From positions 1 through 64,000 of the forward strand of contig CAJNDS010002335.1 of the NCBI GenBank assembly GCA_905221605.1: a stretch of DNA of 64,000 nucleotides. The letters are read 5' to 3'. A program made the position numbers and the translations under genes. This document shows positions 22,801 through 33,861 of this stretch, in pieces. Numbering within the stretch: position 1 is the stretch's first letter; every line of letters starts with the position of its first letter. A model generated the notes under the pieces. It was not told where the DNA came from and searched no databases. It saw only the letters and a list, made by a program, of their open reading frames with translations. The stretch comes from Symbiodinium natans (lineage: Eukaryota; Sar; Dinophyceae; Suessiales; Symbiodiniaceae).

Positions 22801-24379
22801 ATTGTTACGTAAGTTCCGGCAACGCAAGCGAACACTGGGTAAAGTCCCTAGTTGGCTGTGCGCCCGTGGTCGTCTGCCGTCAGCCATGCTTGCCTTCTTA
22901 CTGCCGATGTGAGGAAAAGCATCCGCTCGGCCCAGCTGCGAACTGTTGATTCCACCATGTCGCTCTGAGTCATGCTTCCAAACGAACGCTGTGATGCTGA
23001 AGGAAAAAAAGCAAAACCAGCTAGCTTGCGCTGATTCTCTGGGAATACCTACTACGCGGCCATTTGTGCAGCCACGGCCAGTTTCGTGCCCAGCTGCCGG
23101 GACAACAACTTCAACAGATACCATGGCTGTGTAAGGGCCTGCATCAAGGGGCTCGCTGCCACTGACGAGGGCTTTCATGGTCTCCAAAAACACCGCCAGA
23201 GTGAGTACAGCTTTGTTACCTCTCATGCGAACAATAGCAAATGATATAGGCACAGCTCTAGCGACCCCGCACTCGATGCACATTCGCTTGCCGACAAGAG
23301 GCACACAGTCTGGTCAAAGTTCGCTGGCTCCAGCGTATCGCCAGAGTTTGCCATCGCAAGGCGAACTGTATCGGCTGAGTAACTGGCAGCAAAAGCGCAT
23401 CGTAGATTCTTGCACTTGCGCTGAAGATTGGCTTCTGTACACGCCCAGGGCACTTGTTGATGATCTCCTCCACTGTAAAGAAGTTGCCCTTTGACTTGGA
23501 CATCTTCTCCTTACGACTGATGCCCCCTCTCTATCGTATTTCGCGATGCTGCACATGGCAGCAGCCTGGTTTGCAGGTGAGTCTCATTGTTAACCAACAG
23601 CCAGCCGTTGCAAAAGAAGCTTTTTGGCCACATGTCCGATTCCTTCTCCTGATCTACAAGGAGCGCAATTCACGGGCAAGCCTGGGCATGCGCCTCAGGC
23701 ACCAGCCCAAACGCAAGCGTGGTTGTACAGTGCCTGACCGGAATGCGAGTGGCGCAGGGCACAAACCCAGAAAAGAAGCCAGTGGTGGGAGAACCAAGGC
23801 TCCGGGCCATGGTCAGATGGTTCTGAATCAGGTCCTTGCCGGACACTCTCAGGTCCATAGGGTACCAGAACCTGCACTCGACTGACTCCTCAAAATGGAT
23901 GTAAAGGAGCACCCGGCTCGCAGCCTGAACTCTTTCTGCATCTTCTCCTTTTGAGCAAGGGCTGCTACAATGTGGCAACCCTCAAGAACACTTGCTTGCA
24001 AGCCAGCTAGGTCTAAACAAAGCCAGTTTCCAGCGTCTTCTGCGGAATCTTGCTTTTCTTCGGCAGGGGCCTTCGTCTTAACTCTTCCGGTGCAACTTGC
24101 TCGCAAATTTTGCCATGCTGCAGCTCGAACAAGGCAGCAGCCCATTCAAGAACACAAAATCCCAAACGTCGTCAGTGAGATCCGCTGCCTGACGCTCGCA
24201 AGGGCAAGAAGCCCGAGCCAATGCTTGGAATACAGTGAGGCAGAGAGCCTGAATTTTGGCCGGACTCCCCTGAGCACCATCGAGGTTGCCCTGATCATGG
24301 TTCTCCATGCTTCTCAACACTTTCGCAAAGTTCCGCCAAAAAAAGGAAGGCCAACATACAGAACGAACGAACACACACA

Positions 24380-24417
<38 letters not shown>

Positions 24418-27400
24418 GACACACAGACACACAGACACACAGACACACAGACACACAGACACACAGACACACAGACAGACAGATAGACAGACAGACAGAC
24501 AGAGAGACAGAGAGACAGAGAGACTGGCGCGCGCACGGGCGCGCACACGAAACGTACTCGTGCGTCCAACCAAAGCCTCAGTCGTGTCTTCAAGTAACAC
24601 TGGTTTAACGCATCATGATGCTTGTCATCAGCTTTCGCATCAACACGCCTCAATAATCTGAAATCGTCAGAATACCAGAGAAGACTGTACATGGACAACG
24701 CTGAGTTTGAAACAGCGCACAGGCATGCAAGGCAACATCACACACTAACAGCCAAGGTAAAGCCTCTCCGTGGAGCAGATGCGCCACCGTGTAGTAAGCC
24801 ATGTAGATTGTGCTGTCTGACCTCGCGCTGGGACTGGGTTACTCGGAGAAGCCTAACTCCGCAAGGCGCGAGGGTTTGTCTAGCACGCTGTCTGGCACAC
24901 TCTGTGAATCCCGGCAGAGACTCAATGACGAACTGCTCATCCCAAGGCACCTCCCAGAGTTGCGGCATTCAATGGCGACCCAGACACTGCAAAGTTTGTG
25001 CCTGCGTTCCCAAACCAAAGGAGCCTGAGTCCCAACTCGTTCTTGCGTACAAAAACGAGCAGACGCAGACATCTCAGCCACTTGCGACTGCACGCCCACT
25101 CTTTGAGCCAGCCAATCGCATCCTCAAACGACTCCTGTCACGGACTAGGCCATGCTTTGTGCAAAGTACAAATAAAGCTCGAGTGCACAAGCCTTGATGC
25201 GGTCATTGTAGCCTTGATTCCCATGACAACCGGTTTAGTTGCAAGCGCTGAGTCTCAAGACATCGCCAAAAACTAATGCATCAGCGATGCTCACGAAGTT
25301 GGCGCTCTGCAGATGACCCTGCCAAGCGTGACAGCGTATGTTGCTACCTGCACTGCAAGCTTTAGAGTTTGTGCCTCAATCTGTCCCTTCCAAGACTCCT
25401 CGCCATACTTCAGGTACCACCTGGCACAATGGGGTACCGGGTGCAGGATGCCAGGTCATGTCACATCCCAACAGTCCGATAATTCCACATTCGTGCATGC
25501 TGAGGAAGTGGCTGATCAATTGAAGCCACCACGCATTCATCGCCTGATCGCGAGACCACCTGCATACATGGGCTGCACCAAGTCGCACAGACAACAGTCA
25601 AGCTACCACACCCCCAATCAAATAGGTCCGTCCTTCTTCTCGGGCTCCGAGTATGTGAAGGCTTGTTTAGCCTGAACCATGACCTTGCACCACGATCACC
25701 ACCACCCCCATCATGCTCATACTTACTTTGGGGTCGGGAACGAATCAACAACTAGGCTAAGCATCTGACATTTCGGAAATCAAACTTTGCTTTCCTTCCA
25801 GCCGACGCATAAACTGCTATCTGCACACCGGAGCAGCCACGGCACTTCGCCGGAGCTCTGCCTATCAACCACCGAGCTGGCGCAGTAGCCAAATGTAGCC
25901 AAGTTGCTTGACAGGTTGGCCCTTGAAAGGCCCGGTCGACATCACGCCTACGCATTCTCCGGAAGGCTACAGAATTTTTGTGTGCCCGGATGACTCCTGG
26001 CCACCGATGCTAAACAAACCGCGAAAGTGCGATTCCCGCACATGTTCGCCTTTGTCGAAGCCCAGCTTGTAGCCTAGCCGCTTTCGAACGAGCATCTGGT
26101 CAGAAGCATCTACAAAATCCCGCAGAATTGCAGCCCAGCAGCAAGTGTCGTGAGCTTCTGCTAGCTTCACGCGGTCGTTGATAGACTGCACACCGAGCTT
26201 CTCGCACCTGGTCACGTACACGGCGGCTGTTGTTAAACACTTGGGCGATGCTTGTTCTGTAGCTGGTTGCGATGGCGAGCATGGCGTTTGTCAAGGCTCT
26301 TACATGTACTGTGCGGCCATGGTCCGAACTTCGCCGTCGATCTCGACCTTGGCTCTTCGAGGATACAAACCGAGCCCAAGTAATAGCGTTTTCGACCCGA
26401 GGAAGCAATCTCAGTGCCGGCGTCAATGATGGGGATCAGGTCGAACGGCACTACCCACTCTTTCTTCACACCATAGAACTCGCGCTTCTTGTCTGGCCAG
26501 AGCTGAAGCATTTGCAGTTCACACTTGCACAGCGTCGCGCGACTCTTGAGCGAGAATTGGTCAAGAGTCAAGAGTGTTTCTAGAATCAAGGGGTGACCCT
26601 ACCTGATTTCATCAGGTCCATGTAGGCGGCATAGTCATCTGGTGAGTCACTCGGGACGCTGGTGACGACACCTGTGCCCTGTCAAGTGCACTGTTGCCCC
26701 TGCATGCCAGTGACCTTGCAATTTATGTTGCCCGTTCTTCGCCAATGAGCCTTGTCCATCTTGATTGTAGGTAGAGGCAGAACAAAAACATGATCGTACT
26801 TCGTGGTGGGTGCTTTGACCTTCAGCCCAAGGGAGGGAAAAGCTGCCCAGCTCAACTTATGTATTCACTGTCGTGCGGCCTTCTTGCCCAAAAGTTCCTG
26901 ACCTGTCCGGTGCACACAGCTGCTGAGAATAAACCACTTGTGTCAAGGGGCGGTGGACAAGCTTGCGATGCCTGAAACTTCCATGTAACAGTGTGGCTTG
27001 CCCCACGGAAGCAGGATGTCCTTTCAGAGGCTTCAGAATGCAAACAAGAAGGCACAGCCACAGCCATGAGATCAAGTGAGTCCTGAAAGCTCATGTTTCT
27101 CGCAGATCGATGCGAACACACCTGCCACACAAAAAGTCCTTCCACAAGCCGTGCCCCAGTGCTCCCCGGCGGCAGCAATCTTGCGATCAAGATTCGTATA
27201 CTTCCGAGTCAGGGCCCTTGTAGCAACCATACTGGCCAGATGGAAGAATCCAGCAATTTGTCCTGTCACCCGTCGCACATGATGCAGAACATGTGACAAG
27301 ACGAACAGCACAGGTGTGAACACGACACTCTGCATCACTCTGCCCGTCCCCATGCCACTGCAAAAGATAACAAAGGATCTGGGCTCCCCGCTGTCCCGGC

Positions 27401-30400
27401 ATGGTCTCCGCCCGTAAGGTCGCTGCCTCGGCGGGCGGCGAGACTTGTGGAGGCTTTGGATGCCTCTGGCAATTCGCTGAGATGCCGGGCCAGCAAGAAA
27501 ACCTGCGCATGCGGCGTCGCTACTCGTTTGCGGGGTCGGTGCAGGCTGGTTCTGGAACAAGCCTTGCTTCCTTTTGCGAAGGATTTCTTCATCATGTCGG
27601 TCCACTCCAACAACTCGATCTTGATGGCAGTGTATTCCTGGACAAAGGGTGGAAGAAAGATCGAATACCAAGTAGGCCACGTCAGGTCGGATACCACACG
27701 ATTCCTCGAAAGATGGCATGGGCTTATTCCCCACCCTCGGTGTGGGGTTGTTAGATTTCAAACTCAACTCTTCTCCTCGCCCGGAACTCCTCTCCTCGCC
27801 TTGTCTACTCCTCGCTCATCCCTGGAGTGCCCAAATGCCCAGCCCCAGAGTGCCCAACAGCAGAGTGCTCCTGGAGTGCTCAAGCCCAGAGTGCACAACC
27901 CCAGAGTGTCCCTGGAGTGCCCAACCACAGAGTATCTCTACCCAGATAGGGTGGGGATGTTCACAAAGCTTCCCCATCAGGTTCTGCAATTGTGCTGCAA
28001 TAAGTATCAACCAGCTACCCGCTTGTTCCTGAATCATTCCGCCCTGTTGTTTCTGACTCGCGCATGCTCCTTCCTGAAACGCATCTTACCCTACGCTCCT
28101 GTGGCCCAACACCTTCACCTTCGGCCCGATCGTGATCCATGCACGCCTCAGATGGCACAAACTCCTGTGTTGGTCAGAGAGCTGGAAAACCAAATGGCCT
28201 GTCCATCCGTTTCACCTCGGAAGCTGCAAGCTGTCTGGCGGGGATTCTTGTGTGGATGGTAATCCAAGCTATCAAGATGTGCGGGCAAAGTGCTGTAAAT
28301 CGTAGGTCGCTTTCCAAATCCAATCTTGTCGGATTGCTTCAGCTTCCTGGCAAAACATTCTGCATGTGTCACTGGACAGGCAGACTCAACCATATCGGAC
28401 TTAAATTCAGCCAGACTGTCCTGAACTGCCAGCGGATGAAACTATCCTGAGGCAGCACATGCACCCCCCTGCCTGAAGTCCTAAATGGTGCTTAGTTCGA
28501 ACAACCGATCGAGTCAGCAGCATAGAAGCTGTTTGCAGAGGTTGTGATAAACCTGAGGTTCGCCGGCCAGCAACCAACATCACGTCAGTTCTGCTTTGGG
28601 AAACGCCACAAACAGTTGCAAACTTTGAAGATCTGCTGTGCCTCCGTGCTTGCTGGATCAAGTGTTAGCAAGTGCCGCGACTTGGTGCGGGACGATCGGC
28701 GGAAGTCAACGGGCGTGCCCAAACGTTTCAAGTCACGGACTCCCAGAGGCGGAAAATATTGCAACCTGACGTCTCAACAGCTGTGAAATGATCCTAGTCG
28801 ACCTTGTGCAGTACTGAGAGGTCCCCGCCAGTATGAAGGATCCACGAACCTTATACTTACAATCAACGCAAGGCTCTGACCTGAAACTTCTCCGAACAGT
28901 CAGGTTGATATCAATCGATGATGCTCCCGTGTAAGTTGAGTGTTCGTGGACGATCTGGGTGCAGTGCTTGGGGATGTCGTCGGGAGCAAGGCCCATGGCC
29001 TCCAAAAGGAGAGACAGCAAACTTCTAACAGAAGCAAGAATTTCCAAGAGTTCGTCCTTCATGATCTCATACTGGAACGCTGCATCGCCGCTCTTTGCCA
29101 GGATCTTCTTTGCCACCCGCTTGCCGCCTGTAGCACCTTGGAAGAAACCCCTTGTTGCAACCAATCGGAGTGCAAGAAGACGGAGAGTTGTCGAAATGTC
29201 GGAGCCAGACCGCTCTTCTTGTCTTTGGGCGCCGCGTCGACAGAGACTTGATCTGACTCAGGACTTGGTGGGCACGAGGAACCATCCTTGCAACTCTGCT
29301 GCTGGTTGGGTGAAAGATGGCGGAGGCGAACCGGAACGCAACTGTGACAGTTCATTTCCGTGTGGGACCTCCAAGATGGCGATCACCTCGTTCTCCAAGC
29401 ATCTCTACTTAGCACTCACTTAGTACTCCACTTCGGCCAACTCAGCCAGCTCACAGCGGTGCAAAGTGCAAAGACGCCCCCCCGCCTTGTAGACGCAGCC
29501 TCCACTCTCGATGGGCAGAACTGCCCGGACTTTGTTGCCAGCCGCCTTGAGCTCCTGCACCATGGCATGTTCAGGCTTGCGACAGGCCCTGCCCCCGTTT
29601 TTGCGATCTCAAGGGATGCATGGCATTGTATGGCCACGCCTCAGGACTCGGGGGAGGCAGCTTCTTGACGATCTTGAAGTCTTGATCCTGAACCTCGGGT
29701 ATCAGGCGTGTCTTGCCGCAACGCAGTTCCAGAGATCAGGAAGGCTTCAAGGGAAAAACGGCCAAGGCCTTCATGTGCACAACATACTCCTTTATAGCCT
29801 GGCATGGCATTTGCAACAAGGACTCTTCAAGCTTGACTGTAAGCAGATTAAGTAGTTGCATAGCCTTCTTTCCCGTCGATGCTGGTGGCTTCCACTGCAT
29901 CGTGACGCCGTCATCATCGATCTCAATCACGTCTGGCGACGACTCCTCCACCATCGTGTGGTCCTATTGTATGTCTTGCATGAAGAAAGCCGTCGCGGCC
30001 TTTGGCTGCGGACGTCCGGGCGGAAAGATTGGGTATGGCTTGCCGTACACGTCGAACCTCAAAGCAGGGTTGGCCAAGAGCTGCATTTGCATGAACCAAG
30101 CGAAGACATGCACTAAGTGGCAAGCTCCCTGGTCAGCTTGTTGGCTGCAGCCTGCGTGTAGTCACAAAAGGGTTCTGAAAAACCCGGCTTCAGTCTGCAG
30201 CTGCCTGGATTGGCATGCCTGTACAATGGAAGCCGAAAGGGAATAACACCTGCCGGCAACATCCATGCGCTAGCATCTTATCGAATTCACAAATCACAGA
30301 CCTTTTTGCCCAGCAAGCGATTAAAGTGTGCGGCAAAGATTGCTTTCCTGGGCGCACCAGGTCCCGTGTCACGTGCCCACAACTACTGCGAACCATACAA

Positions 30401-31012
30401 CGCAAGGACTTGAGGCCAAGAGTCGTCAATGAGAAAGCATGGCCGATGTGCAGAAGGCCGTTCCTTATCATGATGCACATCCTGATTAGAAGCAATTCAA
30501 CCTCCTGTGTTGCTAGATGGGAAGATGCAGCTGAGACTCATGTACGGGTATGGGAACGTGCACATGAACTTCTCGCTGCTGCTGTCGGGAGCGTCGCACT
30601 CGAAGACCTAGCAGCAGCAGAAAAAGGCTACCGACATCATTAGCGCGTGGATATCTGCCGTGTCAGGTTTGCCTTTTGCTCCTCCCATTTCTTTTGCACG
30701 TCCGTTTCAATCTGCTGGAGCAAGTCTCTCCTGCGCTGCAGAAGCGAGCATCGATCCCGACAAGACCTTCCATCAGAATGTGAAAAACAAAAAACAGTTG
30801 GAGAGTTCAAAAGGAACAGTTGAAGAGCCCAGAGCTGAAACACCAGTGGAGGAATACTGAACCGAAACAGTCGTAGAGAAACCAAGCCTGGAAGGAAAGC
30901 GCGAACGCGCAAGTGAAGGCAGAAGGCAAGGCGAAGATCAGCGATCAAGAGGTTCAGTCATCCCTCCAATTTCCAGCATCCTGGCCGTGCTCTGCTTGCC
31001 ATCCGTCGCCAT
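19843..31012 (-). CDS. LARS1: Cytosolic-type leucyl-tRNA synthetase, more than 20 exons
   Basis: Exact first exons: 31012-30981, 30730-30673, 30607-30540, 30463-30425, 30347-30302, 30249-30202, then one from 30151. They join to [46 protein letters not shown] (HIGH motif) and [19 protein letters not shown]. Later landmarks (approximate): FQYEIM 29060, [14 protein letters not shown] 28300, [16 protein letters not shown] 28110, [11 protein letters not shown] 27410, [14 protein letters not shown] 27240, [17 protein letters not shown] 26660 (CP1 editing domain), [14 protein letters not shown] 25540, [11 protein letters not shown] 24940, [18 protein letters not shown] 23850, [11 protein letters not shown] 23490, [20 protein letters not shown] 23350, [18 protein letters not shown] 22130. 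[20 protein letters not shown] near 21030 matches the eukaryotic C-terminal extension, and a last exon ends at 19843. It charges tRNA-Leu and edits mischarged tRNA. Introns hold a CA microsatellite and a TIR element. The protease starts 157 bp downstream. Confidence 0.93.
24371..24524. repeat. CA / ACACAG / ACAG compound microsatellite
   Basis: About 155 bp of CA units grading into ACACAG, AGAC and AGAG units. It lies in an intron of the leucyl-tRNA synthetase gene. Confidence 0.9.
27728..27957 (-). mobile_element. TIR/minisatellite element, copy B (230 bp, intronic)
   Basis: Bounded by TCCCCACCCT at 27728-27737 and AGGGTGGGGA at 27948-27957. Read on the minus strand it matches copy A (31414-31799): the left end with AGAGATACTCTG, then 26-bp units, then GGGATGAGCGAGGAGT, GAGTTCCGGGCGAGGAG, GAGTTGAGTTT and AACAACCCCACACCGAGGG. 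It has fewer minisatellite units than copy A. It lies in the synthetase intron between the GVGPQE and [10 protein letters not shown] exons. No coding capacity is visible. Confidence 0.8.
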
Positions 31013-31188
31013 GGCTTGCTTGCAAGTCCTCATCTGCAGCCATAACGACATCAGCCTTCCGACAAGGCTTGTGAGTGCTCCTCGCCGGTGCTGTACACCG
31101 CACTCGTGAGATGGGCAACCTCACTCTCAAGTGCAGCGGCGGGCAGTCGGCATAGAAATTCTGCAGATTTGCGTTCCTAGAAAAACAC

Positions 31189-31227
31189 ATATATATATAT
31201 ATGTGTATATATATCTATATATATGTA
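31189..31227. repeat. (TA)n-rich microsatellite
   Basis: A run of TA units interrupted by GTG and CTA just upstream of the leucyl-tRNA synthetase start. Confidence 0.75.
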
Positions 31228-31413
31228 GACACATATCTAGAGATGGATACAGACATCTATACTCTTATCAATAGTCACCTCTGTGCGACAAACCATGGTC
31301 TCGAAAGCATTGCTAATCCTGTCTTTCGCACGCGGAACTCAACTGCTGCCTTAAAAAGGGAATGGGCCAGCAGCTCCCAAAAAACAAAACCAAAAATCAT
31401 TTTACCTCGAACA

Positions 31414-31799
31414 TCCCCACCCTCTCTTGGCAGAGATACTCTGGGGTTGGGCAACACTCTGGGGTTAGGCACTCCAGGGACGCTCTGGGATTGGGCACTC
31501 CAGGGAGACTCTGAGATACTCCGGGGACGCTCTGGGTTGGCACTCTGGGGAGACTCTGGGGTTGGGCACTCCAGAAAGATTCTGGGGCTGGGCACTTCGG
31601 GGACACTTTGGGTTGGACACTCTAGGCAGACTCTGGGGTTGGGCACACTCCAGGGACCCTCTAGAGTTGGGCACTCCAGGGACACTTTGGGGTTGGGCAC
31701 TCCAGGGATGAGCGAGGAGTTTACCGGGCGAGGAGAAGAGTTCCGGGCGAGGAGCAGAGTTGAGTTTAAAATCTAACAACCCCACACCGAGGGTGGGGA
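31414..31799 (+). mobile_element. TIR/minisatellite element, copy A (386 bp)
   Basis: The ends are a perfect 10-bp inverted repeat, TCCCCACCCT and AGGGTGGGGA. The flanks on both sides read ACA, a possible 3-bp target duplication. The interior is an array of about ten units of a 26-bp repeat around GGGTTGGGCACTCCAGGGAC, then a unique right part shared with copy B. No open frame with family motifs is present, so if mobile it is non-autonomous. Confidence 0.8.
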
Positions 31800-31984
31800 A
31801 CAAAACCCAAAGAGAATCTCCGAACCCGGTTTCGTTTTGGATTTGGGAATTGTTGGAATTTCGTGATTTGCTGCTGTGTTGTCTTGTTGTTAGCTGTTGG
31901 GATGCTTGGCATGTTGTTGGATTGGTTGCTCGTAATTCTCCCGCTTCCCGGGGGTAAGTGAAACCGGTTTTGCCCGGGTTTGAG

Positions 31985-32165
31985 CGGGACTAGCGGGACT
32001 CATGTAGAACAAGCGGGAGAAGCGGGACTGCTGTGGGAGAAGCGGGATATGGCGGGAGTTCAGCGCGAGAAGCGGGAAGTAAGTGGGAGAAGCAGGCTTT
32101 GATTAAGCCGGAGAAGCGGGACTCAAATTAGCCGGGAAGAATGGGACCTAAGCAGGATCAGCGGG
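31985..32165. repeat. Degenerate minisatellite, GAGAAGCGGGA-like units
   Basis: Short G-rich units such as AGCGGGA and GAGAAGCGGGA recur at irregular spacing over about 180 bp. The rest of 31800-32620 shows no supported gene. Confidence 0.55.
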
Positions 32166-32628
32166 ACCCACTTCACCTCCTTCCTTCACCTCAATCCTTC
32201 CTGTCCTTCCTCCCTTACCGCTTTGCAAAAGAGCATGAAACACAAATGCCTGAACACAAGAACTCCTGGAAAGAAAGGACTTGCACATGTTTAGGATATG
32301 TATATCCAGGCCAGCCATGCAGACACGTCTGCTTGGTGTTCATGGTGCAGAGGTATAGGCGAAGCCGACACCGAAAAGCCATCCCGATGAAGCGGGCGAC
32401 TTCCAAGGCGAAGGCTTGCGGAAGGGCTGCTTCGCAAGGCTGGGGGCGGGGGATCTGGTCTTTCAAGTTGCGTTTCGCAACTTCTCGCTCGCTCTGTCTT
32501 TCTTGCTTGGGGCACAGGGGTCTTCCCCCGCACTCTGCGCGCCGCCACGTTGTTGTGGAGGCCTGTGTGAAAGTGGCGCCTAAGGCGCACAGCATTCCTT
32601 CAGCGTGGCATGACATCTGAGTGCCGCG

Positions 32629-32872
32629 CGGCTCCCTCTCCCTCTCCCTCTCCCTCTCCCTCTCCCTCTCCCCTCTCCCTCTCCCCTCTCTCCCTCTCCC
32701 CTCTCACTCTCCCTCTCCCTCTCCCTCTCCCGCCCTCTCTCCCCTCCCTCTCCCTCTCTCCCTCCTCTCCCTCTCCCTCCCTCTCTCCCTCCTCTCTCTC
32801 CTCCCTCTCCTCTCCCTCTCTCTCCCTCTCTCCTCTCCCTCTCCCTCTCCCTCTCCCTCTCCCTCACACACA
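32629..32872. repeat. Polypyrimidine (CTCCCT)n tract
   Basis: About 240 bp with pyrimidines only on the plus strand, made of CTCCCT and CTCTCC units, ending in ACACAC and a poly-A run. Open frames across it (Ser/Leu/Pro-only or Arg/Glu/Gly-only) are artefacts of the repeat. Confidence 0.9.
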
Positions 32873-32899
32873 CAAAAAAAAAAAACGTCCAAAGGATGA

Positions 32900-33855
32900 T
32901 CTAACATGTTATAGCCGTGGCAAAAAAAGCAGCTGAGGGCTGAGCACTCTGCGGCCCAGCAAATGGACTGCTAGCATCAAGGCCCGGGGCCCTATAGTCA
33001 AAACTTCGAGCCAACGTTGCAGGAGCCCGTCGTTTTTTGCGGGTTACTTTCCACAGAGTTCACCAGCCACACGAGTTCAAAAGGAGATTGATTCATACTG
33101 GGCCAAACTGCCCTGGGCGAGCATCTTGTGTTTCCATCTTGCCGGTAATCGCCAACATGTCTGCGTTTATGTGGTTCTCACGGTCTGTTCTATGCAGGAA
33201 AGGCCTGCATGGCACAGAGCCTGCGTCGTTTTACCAGCAGACTTACCAGCTCAAACGCACGGAAGCATATAGAAGGAGAGGTGATCATGATCACATGACA
33301 GCAACAGATGCCCAGGACGAAGGCTCAGGCTATTGCAGGCACACAGCTGTAGTCAGCGCCAACGAGCCCTGAGTGTTTTGAATGTGGCACCATTGACACT
33401 GGCATTCAGCTTCCACAGTGAGGTCGGCTTTTGTCACGAATAAGCGCCGCGAATCTCGTCATTCTCGTCAGAAGAAGTCTCCCCAACGGCTTCATGGGAC
33501 TTGCGCTCTGTGTCCCTGCATGGGAGAGTGGTTGCCACCTCAGCGACACTGCAGCGGGCACTGGCCATGAGCAGCTGCCAATCATAGCTCAATGAAATCA
33601 CCGGTTTGGCAGCACGTTCTTTTCCAAGCTTGAGGTCTTGAGCTGAGGCATTAGCAACTTGTAACTCGAAGCAAGCAGTGCTCCACTCTAACAGTGGACC
33701 AAATATGACCAAATCATATACTACAGTAGCCACTCGCCATTGATCAGGCCTCTCGACCTTTCCACGTGACGTTTGCAAAGGCTCCAACTGACACTCCATT
33801 GCAGGGGCTATTGCACGAATTAATTGAGGCTCAGAATTACGGGCCAGGCGCACAG
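32900..33855. other. No supported gene
   Basis: A minus-strand frame at 33985-33434 is open for about 180 codons and looks moderately protein-like (DQWRVATVVYDLVIFGPLLE). However, it overlaps the end of the zinc-ribbon gene in another frame and shows no family motif. It is left as unassigned sequence. Confidence 0.4.
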
Positions 33856-33861
33856 TGCTCT

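Noticed and set aside
29410-29570. Minus-strand segment [20 protein letters not shown] with a following stop
   Set aside because: Protein-like, but it does not fit any position of leucyl-tRNA synthetase between its neighbouring exons and has no clear splice sites. It is left out of the gene model.
32580-32936. Arg/Glu/Gly-rich and Ser/Leu/Pro-rich ORFs
   Set aside because: Produced by the CTCCCT tract; no sequence outside the repeat supports them.
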